A stretch of 15,350 nt of DNA from an uncultured Eggerthellaceae bacterium (GCA_946618265.1 CAMOLA010000049.1:1-15350); one strand, 5' to 3'; shown: positions 1 to 7,069, numbered from the stretch's first letter. The notes: generated by a model not told the origin, from the sequence alone. Made by a program: numbers and translations.

Positions 1-116
1 TGTTTTGTGAAAGAAATAATAAATGCCAGTACAGTGATTCAGTTGAGTGGGAATAAAATTTCGCACGAAACGGTTTTTCACACTCCACCCCGAAACACAA
101 CAATACCGTAGGTCAG
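1..116. other. AT-richer non-coding stretch at left edge
   Basis: I see no convincing coding frame here. The stretch is clearly more AT-rich than the rest of the window and ends at a terminator hairpin. It is probably the 3' flank of a plus-strand gene lying left of the window. The base-composition change would also fit a junction with acquired DNA, but nothing else in the stretch proves that. Confidence 0.4.
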
Positions 117-152
117 AAGTGGTGCGTTCGAAAAATCGGCGCACCACTTTTC
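117..152 (+). terminator. Rho-independent terminator of an off-window gene
   Basis: A perfect 10-bp inverted repeat, AAGTGGTGCG (117-126) and CGCACCACTT (140-149), surrounds a 13-nt loop and leads into a short T run (148-151). The T run lies only on the plus-strand side. It most likely ends transcription of a plus-strand gene left of the window and insulates the small reading frames that follow. Confidence 0.6.
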
Positions 153-203
153 TACACTAGAAAACGCTCCTTTCCGGATTATTATTAGCGGAATTTGCGG
201 CAC

Positions 204-230
204 CCCAGGAGCATCCACAGCGGTCCTGGG
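204..230. repeat. Short inverted repeat before the broken reading frame
   Basis: CCCAGGA (204-210) is exactly complementary to TCCTGGG (224-230) across a 13-nt loop. It ends just 3 nt before the ATG at 234, so an RNA hairpin here could affect translation start of the following frame. No T run follows, so it is not a terminator. Its function is unproven. Confidence 0.3.
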
Positions 231-233
231 AAC

Positions 234-471
234 ATGAAAGGAGATAAAAAGATAAACGAAACCAAGATGGCCGAACTCACCCAGGCCGAAGACATGTCGT
301 TCTTGCGGGCGGACCTCTGCCTGTACTCGCCAGAGAGCTACGCGCTCGATCGAGCTCAACCACCTCATGCGCTGCGTGCAGATCACCCGCTCCGGCACCG
401 CGCACGAGGGCATGCCCCCGAAAAGACCGGCGCATATTTGGGACCATCCGCCTTGTGTCGCGTACTATTAG
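234..471 (+). pseudogene. Possible small gene broken by a frameshift
   Basis: Two adjacent stretches in different frames both show the strong GC third-position bias of real genes here. The first (from ATG 234, 267 or 294 to about 350) includes MSFLRADLCLYSPESYALD. The second, shifted by one base (about 349 to TAG 469-471), begins IELNHLMRCVQITRSG and ends HPPCVAYY. The switch falls inside the 12-nt palindrome GCTCGATCGAGC (344-355), a site prone to slippage or sequencing error. Removing one base there would give a single frame of about 59-79 residues, depending on the start. I do not recognise the product. It ends 47 nt before the Nif11-type precursor and could share its transcript. No well-placed ribosome binding site is visible for any of the three starts, which fits a decayed gene. 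Alternatives are a programmed frameshift, an assembly error, or two non-genes. Confidence 0.35.
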
Positions 472-518
472 ATATGGATGAGGTTTCGCAAGCACCGAGC
501 CGAGAGGAAGGCCCCACC

Positions 519-710
519 ATGAACCTCGAAGATCTGACCCCCGAGCAGCAGGAGCGCGTCCGCAGCGCGAGGAGCCCCGAGGAAGTCCTGGCGCTTGCCA
601 AGGAGGCCGGCTACGAGCTCACCGACGAGCAGCTCGATGCCGTGAGCGGCGGCGACAGCTGGGCCTGCTGGGACGTAAAGGGGTGCACGGACGTCTGCAC
701 CAGGTACTGA
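519..710 (+). CDS. Nif11-like leader RiPP precursor peptide
   Basis: This is a 63-residue peptide with a two-part layout. Residues 1-45 form a helical, acidic leader containing SPEEVLALAKEAGYELTDEQ, followed by LDAVSGG. That is the C-terminal half of the Nif11-like leader family, ending at a double-glycine site cut by peptidase-ABC exporters. Residues 46-63 (DSWACWDVKGCTDVCTRY) are the likely core, with Cys50, Cys56, Cys60, Ser47, Thr57 and Thr61 plus two tryptophans. Such residues are used for lanthionine, sulfur-to-alpha-carbon or disulfide crosslinks in this family. The ATG at 519 is chosen because AGGAAGG (505-511) lies 7 nt upstream and the family-like sequence begins there; the open frame extends further left, but that part does not resemble the leader. 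No modification enzyme or exporter lies in the window, so the final product cannot be predicted. The precursor assignment is strong; the type of modification is open. Confidence 0.8.
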   Translation: MNLEDLTPEQQERVRSARSPEEVLALAKEAGYELTDEQLDAVSGGDSWACWDVKGCTDVCTRY

Positions 711-716
711 CGCAGA

Positions 717-758
717 GGGGATGCACGAGTGCTTGAAATTCAAGCATTGGTAATCCCC
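717..758 (+). repeat. Nested hairpin after the RiPP precursor
   Basis: An inner stem TGCTTGAA (730-737) and TTCAAGCA (739-746) sits inside an outer stem GGGGAT (717-722) and ATCCCC (753-758). It lies directly after the precursor stop codon and 89 nt before the strong terminator. No T run follows, so it is more likely an mRNA-stabilising 3' structure or a processing site than a terminator. This role is inferred. Confidence 0.45.
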
Positions 759-846
759 GGATAAACCAGACGGCCGTTCGTCAATGCGGAGAACAAGGTC
801 GGCGAGGCCGCGACACGAATCCTGCAGGGGCGACAAAGAGCGAAAG

Positions 847-877
847 GCCCGGAGGCTTACGCCTCCGGGCTTTTTTG
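847..877. terminator. Strong terminator between precursor and thioredoxin
   Basis: A perfect 10-bp stem, GCCCGGAGGC (847-856) and GCCTCCGGGC (861-870), has a 4-nt loop and is followed by six T residues on the plus strand. It should end the precursor transcript. On the minus strand the stem is followed by a partly T-rich tail, so it may also stop the convergent thioredoxin transcript. Confidence 0.85.
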
Positions 878-986
878 TCAGCACCGCACGCGTCACGTGC
901 GTTCCTGCGGGCGCGCCTGCCCTTGAGTCCGAACCTCATGCACAGCCGGCTGTTGCGCTGCCGCATCGGGTCGCGCTCCCGGCTTT

Positions 987-1343
987 TTACAACGGTTTTC
1001 GAACGAGACGCGGGTCGATATCGCCCGACAAAACGCGGTCGATGCGACCCACGATCTCCTGGGCGGGAACGACGCCGTCTACCAGGTCGACGAACGTGCC
1101 ATCGCGGTAGAGGGCAAGCATGGGCAGCGTTGCCGCAGCGAATTTTATGCGCAAGCCCTTCTCGGTCGCCGTGTTGACACGCCCGCACTTCACACGTCCG
1201 TCGAGCATTGCGGCGACTTCTTCGACGATTGGCGCGATGAGCTTGCACGGGCCGCACCACTCAGCGTAAAAATCGATGAGCACGGGAAGCTCGCATGCGG
1301 CGACTTCCGTTTCGAAGTTTTCGTCAGTTATATCGATGACCAT
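987..1343 (-). CDS. Thioredoxin
   Basis: This is a 118-residue single-domain thioredoxin, a cytoplasmic thiol-disulfide oxidoreductase normally recharged by thioredoxin reductase. The active site is WCGPCK (29-34), with redox cysteines Cys30 and Cys33 and the classic CGPC dipeptide centre. FYAEW precedes it, and the cis-proline loop appears as TLPML (Pro74), followed by LYRDG. The length is typical of the family. Two extra cysteines (17 and 53) are present. The ATG at 1343 is chosen because the thioredoxin fold starts there and an AGAAGGG-like site lies about 9 nt upstream. The longer open frame upstream has no domain character. No reductase gene is adjacent. The neighbour at 1483 is divergently transcribed. 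The family call is very secure; which client proteins it serves is not visible. Confidence 0.95.
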   Translation of the reverse strand: MVIDITDENFETEVAACELPVLIDFYAEWCGPCKLIAPIVEEVAAMLDGRVKCGRVNTATEKGLRIKFAAATLPMLALYRDGTFVDLVDGVVPAQEIVGRIDRVLSGDIDPRLVRKPL

Positions 1344-1445
1344 GGCGTCTGCCCTTCTCTCGTTTTTATAGGCGATTGTACACCTCAATCGATAGCGGAT
1401 ACATCCTCCCCAGTGCCCGCTTCCCCATTTCCAAATCGCGTTGCA

Positions 1446-1454
1446 TGGTATTAT
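1446..1454 (+). promoter_or_regulatory. Extended -10 promoter candidate for membrane protein
   Basis: TGG followed by TATTAT (1449-1454) matches an extended -10 element. It lies about 30 nt before the ATG at 1483, with a ribosome binding site AGGAG (1472-1476) between them. No good -35 hexamer is seen, which extended -10 promoters can tolerate. Confidence 0.4.
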
Positions 1455-1482
1455 TGCGGTCAGGTGAGAGTAGGAGTCGAGA

Positions 1483-1980
1483 ATGTCCGAATACGTACGA
1501 AAACAGCTTCCCGTCATCGCGGCGGTATTTGCGATAGGAATACTAACCAGTGGCTTTGCGCTCATACAATTACACGGCGCTGTGCCCGGAATGGACGTCG
1601 ACACGTTCTCGTTGCTTTCCCTGGTCATTCCCTGCATCGCAGCGTTTCTATGCTCGTTGGCCATTATGCTCACGGCCAACGAAATCGGCAAGCAGCTGTT
1701 CGTCGTGGTGACGAGCGCATGCGTGATCGCAGGCGCCGCGAGCATGGTCGTCGTCTCGTTCTGGATGTCCGATCAGTCGTTTGCCGCCGAGCTTCTTCGG
1801 CATTCGGCAGAAGGCGCTGTCGTGGTCGCACCCGCCAATGCCCCTCTCATCGTCATACGCGACATTGCGGCATTCTTCGTATGTTCGGTCGTCGGAAGCG
1901 TTATCGGGGCATGGGTGGGGTCGCGCCTTCATCCGGTACGCGCAACCGACACGCGTTCGGGCAAAAAGAGCAAGCGCTGA
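1483..1980 (+). CDS. Four-helix membrane protein of unknown function
   Basis: This is a 165-residue protein with four clear hydrophobic segments at about residues 9-30, 43-64, 71-94 and 121-147. A polar loop of about 25 residues (95-120) lies between helices 3 and 4, and the C-terminus is basic (GKKSKR). The basic tail predicts a cytoplasmic C-terminus. No catalytic motif, signal peptide or known family signature is recognisable. The ATG at 1483 is supported by AGGAG at 1472-1476 and by the candidate promoter just upstream. It is a stand-alone gene, divergent from thioredoxin and about 90 nt ahead of the SixA-CHAD gene on the same strand. I do not recognise it and give no function. Confidence 0.85.
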   Translation: MSEYVRKQLPVIAAVFAIGILTSGFALIQLHGAVPGMDVDTFSLLSLVIPCIAAFLCSLAIMLTANEIGKQLFVVVTSACVIAGAASMVVVSFWMSDQSFAAELLRHSAEGAVVVAPANAPLIVIRDIAAFFVCSVVGSVIGAWVGSRLHPVRATDTRSGKKSKR

Positions 1981-2023
1981 CGCGCCAAACCAAGCTCCGG
2001 CAATCACGTCGTTCCGCGCTTCT

Positions 2024-2032
2024 TGATATGAT
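2024..2032 (+). promoter_or_regulatory. Extended -10 promoter candidate for SixA-CHAD gene
   Basis: TGA followed by TATGAT (2027-2032) forms an extended -10 element about 37 nt before the ATG at 2070. The -35 region is poor. Readthrough from the membrane protein gene is also possible, since no terminator separates the two genes. Confidence 0.35.
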
Positions 2033-2069
2033 TGACTAAACGCATGCGCCCCTTCGAAAAGGAGAACCC

Positions 2070-3398
2070 ATGACAAAGACGCTCATTCTCGTGCGACACG
2101 GAAAGGCGAAGACCCTCGTAGAAGGGCAACAGGATTTCGAGCGCGAACTCACCGAAGCCGGCAAGAGATCGCTCGATGCCTCTCTTATCGACGAGCTGAA
2201 ACAGCTCGATTCCGATTGCGGGACCGTGCAAGTATGGTCGAGTCCGGCAATACGCGCCATGCAAACGGCCAAGGCCGTCGTTCGAGCACTCAAGCAAAAG
2301 GACATCAAACCCCAGGGCGGCATACTCGAGCACGAAGAGCTTTGGTCCCAATCGGAAAACGACTTCATGAGCGAAGTCGAGCGCAGCGAGGCGGATACCA
2401 TATTCGCCATCGGGCACAACCCGTTCATCGAACTTGTCGCCGAGCATCTCACCGGAGCGCACATCCCCTTCGCAACCGGGGCGATGTGCGCGATCTGCGT
2501 TGATTTCGATTCATTGGAGGAACTTGCAGACGCGAGCGTTCCTCCGACGCACGATGCTTGCCGGTTGCTCTGGTTCGCGCAAGGCCCCATCTCCCAGCGA
2601 TGGAAGACGCTCGTGACGATCGAGAAGGTGTTCCGTTCGGGAATCGAGACGACGATTTCGCGCCGCCAGGCTTTCTTCGACGATCCCGACGACATCGAGA
2701 CGATGCACAAGTTCAGGGTATCGATCCGCACGCTACGCAGCCTCGTCGCCTTCGCGAAACCATGGCAAGACGCCAAGCAAAACGCATCGATGCAGGCGGA
2801 CTTGAAGGAAGTCGTCGGACTCACCTCCCGTTTGCGCGAGCTTGACGTCTTCTGCGAGCAGGCGAAATCCGCATCTTCGAACTCCCCCGCCCTCATAGCG
2901 TTTTGCGAAGAGGAAGCCGCGCGCGAGCGAGCGCAGGTGCTCGAAGCGCTCGCAGACAGCCGTGTGACGAAGCGGCTCGAGCGCGTGCTCGACAACAGCA
3001 AGCACGTACGCTGGAAGAAGCAATACGTGAAGAACGGCCTCGATGCCCGCATAGCTCGCGAACGCTTCGATGATTTGGCGGGCGAACTCGAGCACGACCT
3101 TTCGGTGCTCGATTTGTCGGAGGTCGAGCCTACGCATGACGTGCGCAAATCGGCGAAGCGCGTGCGCTATGTCGCCGAGAACTTCACCGATATCGTCGGC
3201 GAAGATGCGCCGGCAATCGCGAAGGGAATGACCGCGCATCAGGACAACCTCGGTGCCATCTGCGACGCGCGCGTCAACATCGACCTTATCAACGGCTTTG
3301 CCGACCGGGAGTTGCCGGAAGAGGTCGCATGGGACCTCGCCCTCCTGCGCGCGCGGAACGAGACGTTCCTCTACACGTCTCTCAAGGAGTCGCGATAG
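2070..3398 (+). CDS. SixA-type histidine phosphatase fused to CHAD domain
   Basis: This 442-residue protein has two domains. Residues 1 to about 165 are a histidine phosphatase of the SixA branch: LVRHGKA holds His10 of the RHG motif, SSPAIRAMQTA carries the phosphate-binding Arg62, and GHNP carries the second histidine, His116. SixA proteins remove phosphate from phosphohistidine. Residues about 195-440 form a CHAD domain, an all-helical fold that binds polyphosphate: HKFRVSIRTLR (213-223), HDVRKSAKRVRYVAE (356-370) and HQDNLG (390-395) are its conserved His/Arg/Lys patches. The protein is soluble, with no signal peptide. The start is supported by AAAAGGAG ending 6 nt before the ATG. CHAD more often accompanies CYTH domains, so pairing with a phosphatase suggests a polyphosphate-directed or polyphosphate-tethered enzyme; that is inference. 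No polyphosphate kinase lies nearby. Both domain calls are secure; the substrate is unknown. Confidence 0.9.
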   Translation: MTKTLILVRHGKAKTLVEGQQDFERELTEAGKRSLDASLIDELKQLDSDCGTVQVWSSPAIRAMQTAKAVVRALKQKDIKPQGGILEHEELWSQSENDFMSEVERSEADTIFAIGHNPFIELVAEHLTGAHIPFATGAMCAICVDFDSLEELADASVPPTHDACRLLWFAQGPISQRWKTLVTIEKVFRSGIETTISRRQAFFDDPDDIETMHKFRVSIRTLRSLVAFAKPWQDAKQNASMQADLKEVVGLTSRLRELDVFCEQAKSASSNSPALIAFCEEEAARERAQVLEALADSRVTKRLERVLDNSKHVRWKKQYVKNGLDARIARERFDDLAGELEHDLSVLDLSEVEPTHDVRKSAKRVRYVAENFTDIVGEDAPAIAKGMTAHQDNLGAICDARVNIDLINGFADRELPEEVAWDLALLRARNETFLYTSLKESR

Positions 3399-3427
3399 GC
3401 GCAGTTCGCACCCATCCCAATCGAGCA

Positions 3428-3456
3428 AAAGGCCCGCTTTGAAGCGGGCCTTTCGT
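3428..3456. terminator. Bidirectional terminator between convergent genes
   Basis: AAAGGCCCGCTT (3428-3439) and AAGCGGGCCTTT (3442-3453) form a 12-bp perfect inverted repeat. A/T tracts at both ends make it work on either strand. It lies between the SixA-CHAD gene (plus) and the TRAP permease gene (minus), which both end here, only 9 nt from the permease stop codon. Confidence 0.9.
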
Positions 3457-3462
3457 TTCATG

Positions 3463-5772
3463 CTATGCAGCGGCGGGCGCTGATGGCGTTTGCTGGCGCT
3501 TCCTCAGCAAATACTGCAATACGCTTATTGCCGCAATGACCGCGACGCCGATAACGTCCGTCAGCGTGCCGGGAACCATCATCATGATGCCGCCTGCGGC
3601 GAGCAGCAACCGGAACACGGGATTGACCTTGCAGAACAGGTTGCCGTTAAGCGCAGCGGCAATGCCGAACAAGCCCACGAGAGAGGTGACGACGACCTGG
3701 CCGACCATGAGCGTCGTGTAGTCGCCTTCCAATATCATCACGGGGTTGAAGGCGAGGATGTACGGCACGATGAACGCCGCGATAGCGAGCTTGGCGGCGT
3801 TGAGGCCCGTCTTCATGGGGTTCGACTTGGCTATGGCGCTGCCCGCATACGCCGCTAACGCGACGGGTGGCGTGATGTCGGCGACGATGCCGAAGTAGAA
3901 CACGAAGAAGTGCGCAGCGATCGGATCGATGTGCATCGCGATGAGGATCGGCGCAGTCGTGGATGCCATGATGCAGTAGTTGGCAGTCGTGGGAACGCCC
4001 ATGCCAAGCACGATGCAGGTGAGCATCGTGAGCACGAGGCCGATGATGACCGCATCGCCTGCGAAATTGACGATCGTGTTGACGAGCGTCGAAGCAAGGC
4101 CCGTGACGGTGATGCAACCAGCGATGAGGCCCGCCATGCCGCACGCGACGGCAACGGTCACGCAGCTCTTGGCGCCAGCCTGCAGTGCCTCGTAGGCTGT
4201 GGCCAGCGCAAGCTTTGTGACGCTCGCGAAGACTTGGCCGATGGTCTCGCCGTCCTTGCGTTCGCGCAGCTCGGTGAGGAAGAAGTTGATATAACCGATG
4301 ATGAACGCGCCGAGAATGGAGATGGCTGCGGAGTACGCCATGGTGCGCGTGCCGGAAGCCACGAGCCAGACGAGCAATACGAGCGGGATGATGAGATAGC
4401 AGTTCTTCAGCAGGTACGAACCCTTGGGCAGCTCGTTGCGCGGAATGCCCTTGAGCCCGAGCTTCTTCGCCTCGAGGTGAACCGTGATGAAGATGCCCGC
4501 GAAGTAGAGGAACGCGGGGATGATCGCCTTTGCCGCGACCTCGATATAGGGAATGCCCATGTATTCGGCCATGAGGAATGCAGCAGCGCCCATGATGGGA
4601 GGCATGATCTGGCCGCCCGTCGACGACGCCGCCTCGACCGCTGCCGCGAATTCCGGCTTGTACCCGGTCTTCTTCATCATGGGGATGGTAACCGAGCCCG
4701 TGGTCACCGTATTGCCGACCGAAGAGCCCGACACCATGCCGCACAGTGCCGAGGAGATGACGGCAACCTTCGCGGCACCGCCCGATGACCAGCCGGCGAT
4801 CTTGTTAGCGCAGGCGATGAAGAACGCGGCGATACCCGTGCGCTCGAGGAACGCGCCGAAGATGATAAACAAGACTATGTAGGTATAACAGACGTTGATC
4901 GGCGTGCCGATAACGCCCGACGTCGTGTAGAACAGCTTGTAGGTGATGTTGCGCAGCGTCATGTACAGGTCGGTGCCGTTGTTGAACTGCCACCAGAACG
5001 CATAGATGAGCAAGCAGCCCACGACGACCAGAATGGGTATGCCCACGCAGCGTCGGCACAGTTCCATGAGCACGAGCACGCCCACTATCGCCAACCCCAC
5101 ATGAAGCGGTTCGATGCGCGTCGCGAGCCTGATGATGCTCATCGCGTTGAAGGCGAAGTAGAAGAAGCATGCCGCCCCGGCCGCCATGAGCACGATGTCG
5201 TACCATGGAATATGGTTGACGCGAACGCCCCCTTTCTTGATGGGATACATGATGTAGCCGACGATGATGACGAACCCGACGAACAGCGACAGACGCGTTT
5301 CGGGCAGCGCCGTGCTGAACAGCGTCATGCAGATGCAATAGACCGAGAACGCAGCCATCAGAATCGAGATGACGATCTTCGGTTTGCCTTCCCAGATGCG
5401 CGTGTTGGACTCGCGATCGTATTTGCGCATGATTTCGTCGACATCAGCCTCGGAGCCTTCGGCTTCCGCCTCGCTTTCGGGCTTCGCCGCCGCCGCGGCA
5501 GCCGCCCCCGTCGCCTCGCCCGTAGCGCTCGAGCTGCCCTGGAGCATGTCCTTGAACGCCACGCCGTCCGCTTCGGCCGATCGCGCTGCAGCAGCGTCTG
5601 CAGCCTCGATGGCTTCTTGCGCGGTATCGGCTGCTTCGGCCGCATCGATCACGTCGACCGCGGCGGCCACGTCAACGCCGTCTGTGGGCTCGTAGATGAG
5701 GGCGATATCACCTTCTGACTCTGTACCATACTTCTTCTTGAACAAACTCACTCTGTACCCCGTTTCCTGCAC
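3463..5772 (-). CDS. TRAP transporter permease, fused 4TM/12TM subunits
   Basis: This is a 769-residue inner-membrane protein in which the small (4-helix) and large DctM-type (12-helix) TRAP subunits are one chain, the usual form for TAXI-type systems. Membrane segments begin at about residue 132. Conserved transport motifs include GSSVGNTVTTGSVTIPMM (349-366) and EAASSTGGQIMPPIMGAAAF (380-399). Such permeases use ion gradients to import organic acids or related solutes delivered by the binding protein; the substrate cannot be told from sequence. Residues 1 to about 108 are an acidic, Ala/Glu/Asp-rich extension, unusual for the family, before the family-like KYDRESNTR (117-125). The start is uncertain: GTG at 5770-5772 opens the frame, but GTG at 5749-5751 (giving SLFKKKYG) also fits. 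Neither has a strong ribosome binding site. It lies 143 nt downstream of the TAXI gene and is presumably co-transcribed with it. Confidence 0.93.
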   Translation of the reverse strand: MQETGYRVSLFKKKYGTESEGDIALIYEPTDGVDVAAAVDVIDAAEAADTAQEAIEAADAAAARSAEADGVAFKDMLQGSSSATGEATGAAAAAAAKPESEAEAEGSEADVDEIMRKYDRESNTRIWEGKPKIVISILMAAFSVYCICMTLFSTALPETRLSLFVGFVIIVGYIMYPIKKGGVRVNHIPWYDIVLMAAGAACFFYFAFNAMSIIRLATRIEPLHVGLAIVGVLVLMELCRRCVGIPILVVVGCLLIYAFWWQFNNGTDLYMTLRNITYKLFYTTSGVIGTPINVCYTYIVLFIIFGAFLERTGIAAFFIACANKIAGWSSGGAAKVAVISSALCGMVSGSSVGNTVTTGSVTIPMMKKTGYKPEFAAAVEAASSTGGQIMPPIMGAAAFLMAEYMGIPYIEVAAKAIIPAFLYFAGIFITVHLEAKKLGLKGIPRNELPKGSYLLKNCYLIIPLVLLVWLVASGTRTMAYSAAISILGAFIIGYINFFLTELRERKDGETIGQVFASVTKLALATAYEALQAGAKSCVTVAVACGMAGLIAGCITVTGLASTLVNTIVNFAGDAVIIGLVLTMLTCIVLGMGVPTTANYCIMASTTAPILIAMHIDPIAAHFFVFYFGIVADITPPVALAAYAGSAIAKSNPMKTGLNAAKLAIAAFIVPYILAFNPVMILEGDYTTLMVGQVVVTSLVGLFGIAAALNGNLFCKVNPVFRLLLAAGGIMMMVPGTLTDVIGVAVIAAISVLQYLLRKRQQTPSAPAAA

Positions 5773-5844
5773 GCTTGCTTTCTGCGATCAACTGGAATCC
5801 ACCCCGTTTCCAGCTGACCGCGAAAAGCACCGTTGCTATATCCA

Positions 5845-5879
5845 GAAGTCGCAATGGAGGAGTGCTCCATTGCGACTTC
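5845..5879 (-). repeat. Intercistronic 15-bp hairpin in the TRAP operon
   Basis: GAAGTCGCAATGGAG (5845-5859) and CTCCATTGCGACTTC (5865-5879) are a perfect 15-bp inverted repeat with a 5-nt loop. It lies between the binding-protein stop and the permease start. No T run follows on either strand, so it is not a standard terminator. Similar hairpins in other transport operons protect the upstream mRNA and raise binding protein over permease. That role is inferred here. Confidence 0.75.
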
Positions 5880-5915
5880 ATACTCGAATCGACGCTGTTA
5901 ACGCAGGTCAACTAC

Positions 5916-6962
5916 TTACTTGGTTGCGACCTTCTGACCCTTTTCCTCGAAGTACTTTGCAGCACCGGGATGATACGGGACGGTCGTGACCGAAGCAGCC
6001 TTCTCGATGCTAAGCTCGGCGTACTTGGCATGCGTGTCGACGAGGCTCTCGGCGTTGTCGAAGATGTCGGCCGTTAACTTGTAGACGTCGTCCTCGGAAA
6101 CCGTGTCGTTTGCCAAGATGACGGCGTCGACCGAAACCGTTGCCACGTCTTCCGCCTGGCCCGTGTAGGTGTCCTTGGCGATGGTTGCCGCAGTGTAGTA
6201 CGGGGAAGCAGCGACGAGCTTGTCGACGTGCTCCTTGTCCAGGGCGACGAGATATGCCGTCTTGGAAGTGGACAGGTCGGTGATGGCGGTCGTGGGAGCG
6301 CCGGCGACGATGAAGGCGGCGTCGATCTTGCCGTCCTTGATGGAGTTCGCGCTATCGGCGAAGCTCTCGTACGTCGGGTTGATGTCCTGCTCGGTCAGGT
6401 CGTACGCGCCGAGAATGTCGATGGCGTTGAAGTACACGCCAGAACCCGCTGCGCCGATGGAGACGTTCTTGCCCTTGAGGTCTGCGACGGTCTTGATCTC
6501 GGGATCGCACGTGACGATTTGGACCTGCTCCGGATAGAGCGCAGCGACCGTCGAGAAGCAGGTGACGGGGGCGCCGTCGAAGAGGTTGGTGCCGCCGAAC
6601 GCGTAAGCCATGACGTCGGACTGGCAGAAGGCGAGCTCGGCGTTGCCGTCCTCGAGCTCGGCAACGTTAGACTGGGAGCCATTGCCCACGAGAGCCGTCA
6701 CGTTGACGCCGGCCTCGTTGGTGGCATGCTGGGCGATGACGCTGCCGAATGCATAGTAGGTGCCGGACTCGCCGCCGGTCACGAAACGAAGTGCGCTGCC
6801 AGCAGGAGCCGTAGCGGCGGCCGAAGCGCTTGCAGATGCGCTCGACGCGCTAGCGGAAGCGCTCGCGGCAGAGCCGGAACCAGAGGAGCAACCCGCCAAT
6901 GCAGCGGCCATGGTTGCCGCAGCGCCAACTCCGATGAAGCTTCTTCTCGTCAGATTCTTCAT
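5916..6962 (-). CDS. TAXI-family TRAP substrate-binding lipoprotein
   Basis: This is a 348-residue extracytoplasmic solute receptor of the TRAP-associated TAXI family. The N-terminus has a twin-arginine-like TRRSFIG, a hydrophobic stretch and a lipobox LAGC with Cys25, so it is exported, probably by Tat, and lipid-anchored. A Ser/Ala-rich linker (about 26-55) follows. The mature domain starts with LRFVTGGESGTYYAFGSVIA, the diagnostic TAXI motif, then VGNGSQSNVAELEDGNAELAF; KGKNVSIGAAGSGVYFNA lies near residues 165-182. It should capture the solute and deliver it to the fused permease encoded next. The ATG at 6962 is supported by AAGGAA a few bases upstream. It is the first gene of a two-gene operon. 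The family call is very secure; the ligand is unknown. Confidence 0.95.
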   Translation of the reverse strand: MKNLTRRSFIGVGAAATMAAALAGCSSGSGSAASASASASSASASASAAATAPAGSALRFVTGGESGTYYAFGSVIAQHATNEAGVNVTALVGNGSQSNVAELEDGNAELAFCQSDVMAYAFGGTNLFDGAPVTCFSTVAALYPEQVQIVTCDPEIKTVADLKGKNVSIGAAGSGVYFNAIDILGAYDLTEQDINPTYESFADSANSIKDGKIDAAFIVAGAPTTAITDLSTSKTAYLVALDKEHVDKLVAASPYYTAATIAKDTYTGQAEDVATVSVDAVILANDTVSEDDVYKLTADIFDNAESLVDTHAKYAELSIEKAASVTTVPYHPGAAKYFEEKGQKVATK

Positions 6963-7069
6963 GATGGTATTCCTTCCCTTTCCTCCCTATAGGCCGATTC
7001 GGGCGTTCCTTGTTACGTTGTGAATGATTCGCCCTCATCGGCACCATGCCATCGGCATGTTAAGGAATA

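Noticed and set aside
195..518. Reading the RiPP precursor as a 171-residue protein from 195
   Set aside because: The leader family starts at the ATG at 519, which has its own ribosome binding site. Coding bias in this frame fades after about 350.
721..753. Ten-residue frame MHECLKFKHW just after the RiPP precursor
   Set aside because: The GGGG before it is too close to the ATG, and the whole frame is the stem of a hairpin, so the base order is explained by RNA structure.
942..953. Palindrome ACAGCCGGCTGT downstream of thioredoxin
   Set aside because: Twelve bases with no loop and no T run; common by chance in GC-rich DNA.
781..1260. Long Arg-rich minus-strand frame overlapping thioredoxin
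   Set aside because: It is a shadow of the thioredoxin gene and the terminator; composition is arginine-rich without any domain.
1360..1400. Thioredoxin promoter with TTGAGG and TATAAA on the minus strand
   Set aside because: The two hexamers are only 12 nt apart, too close for a functional pair, and no better match is visible.
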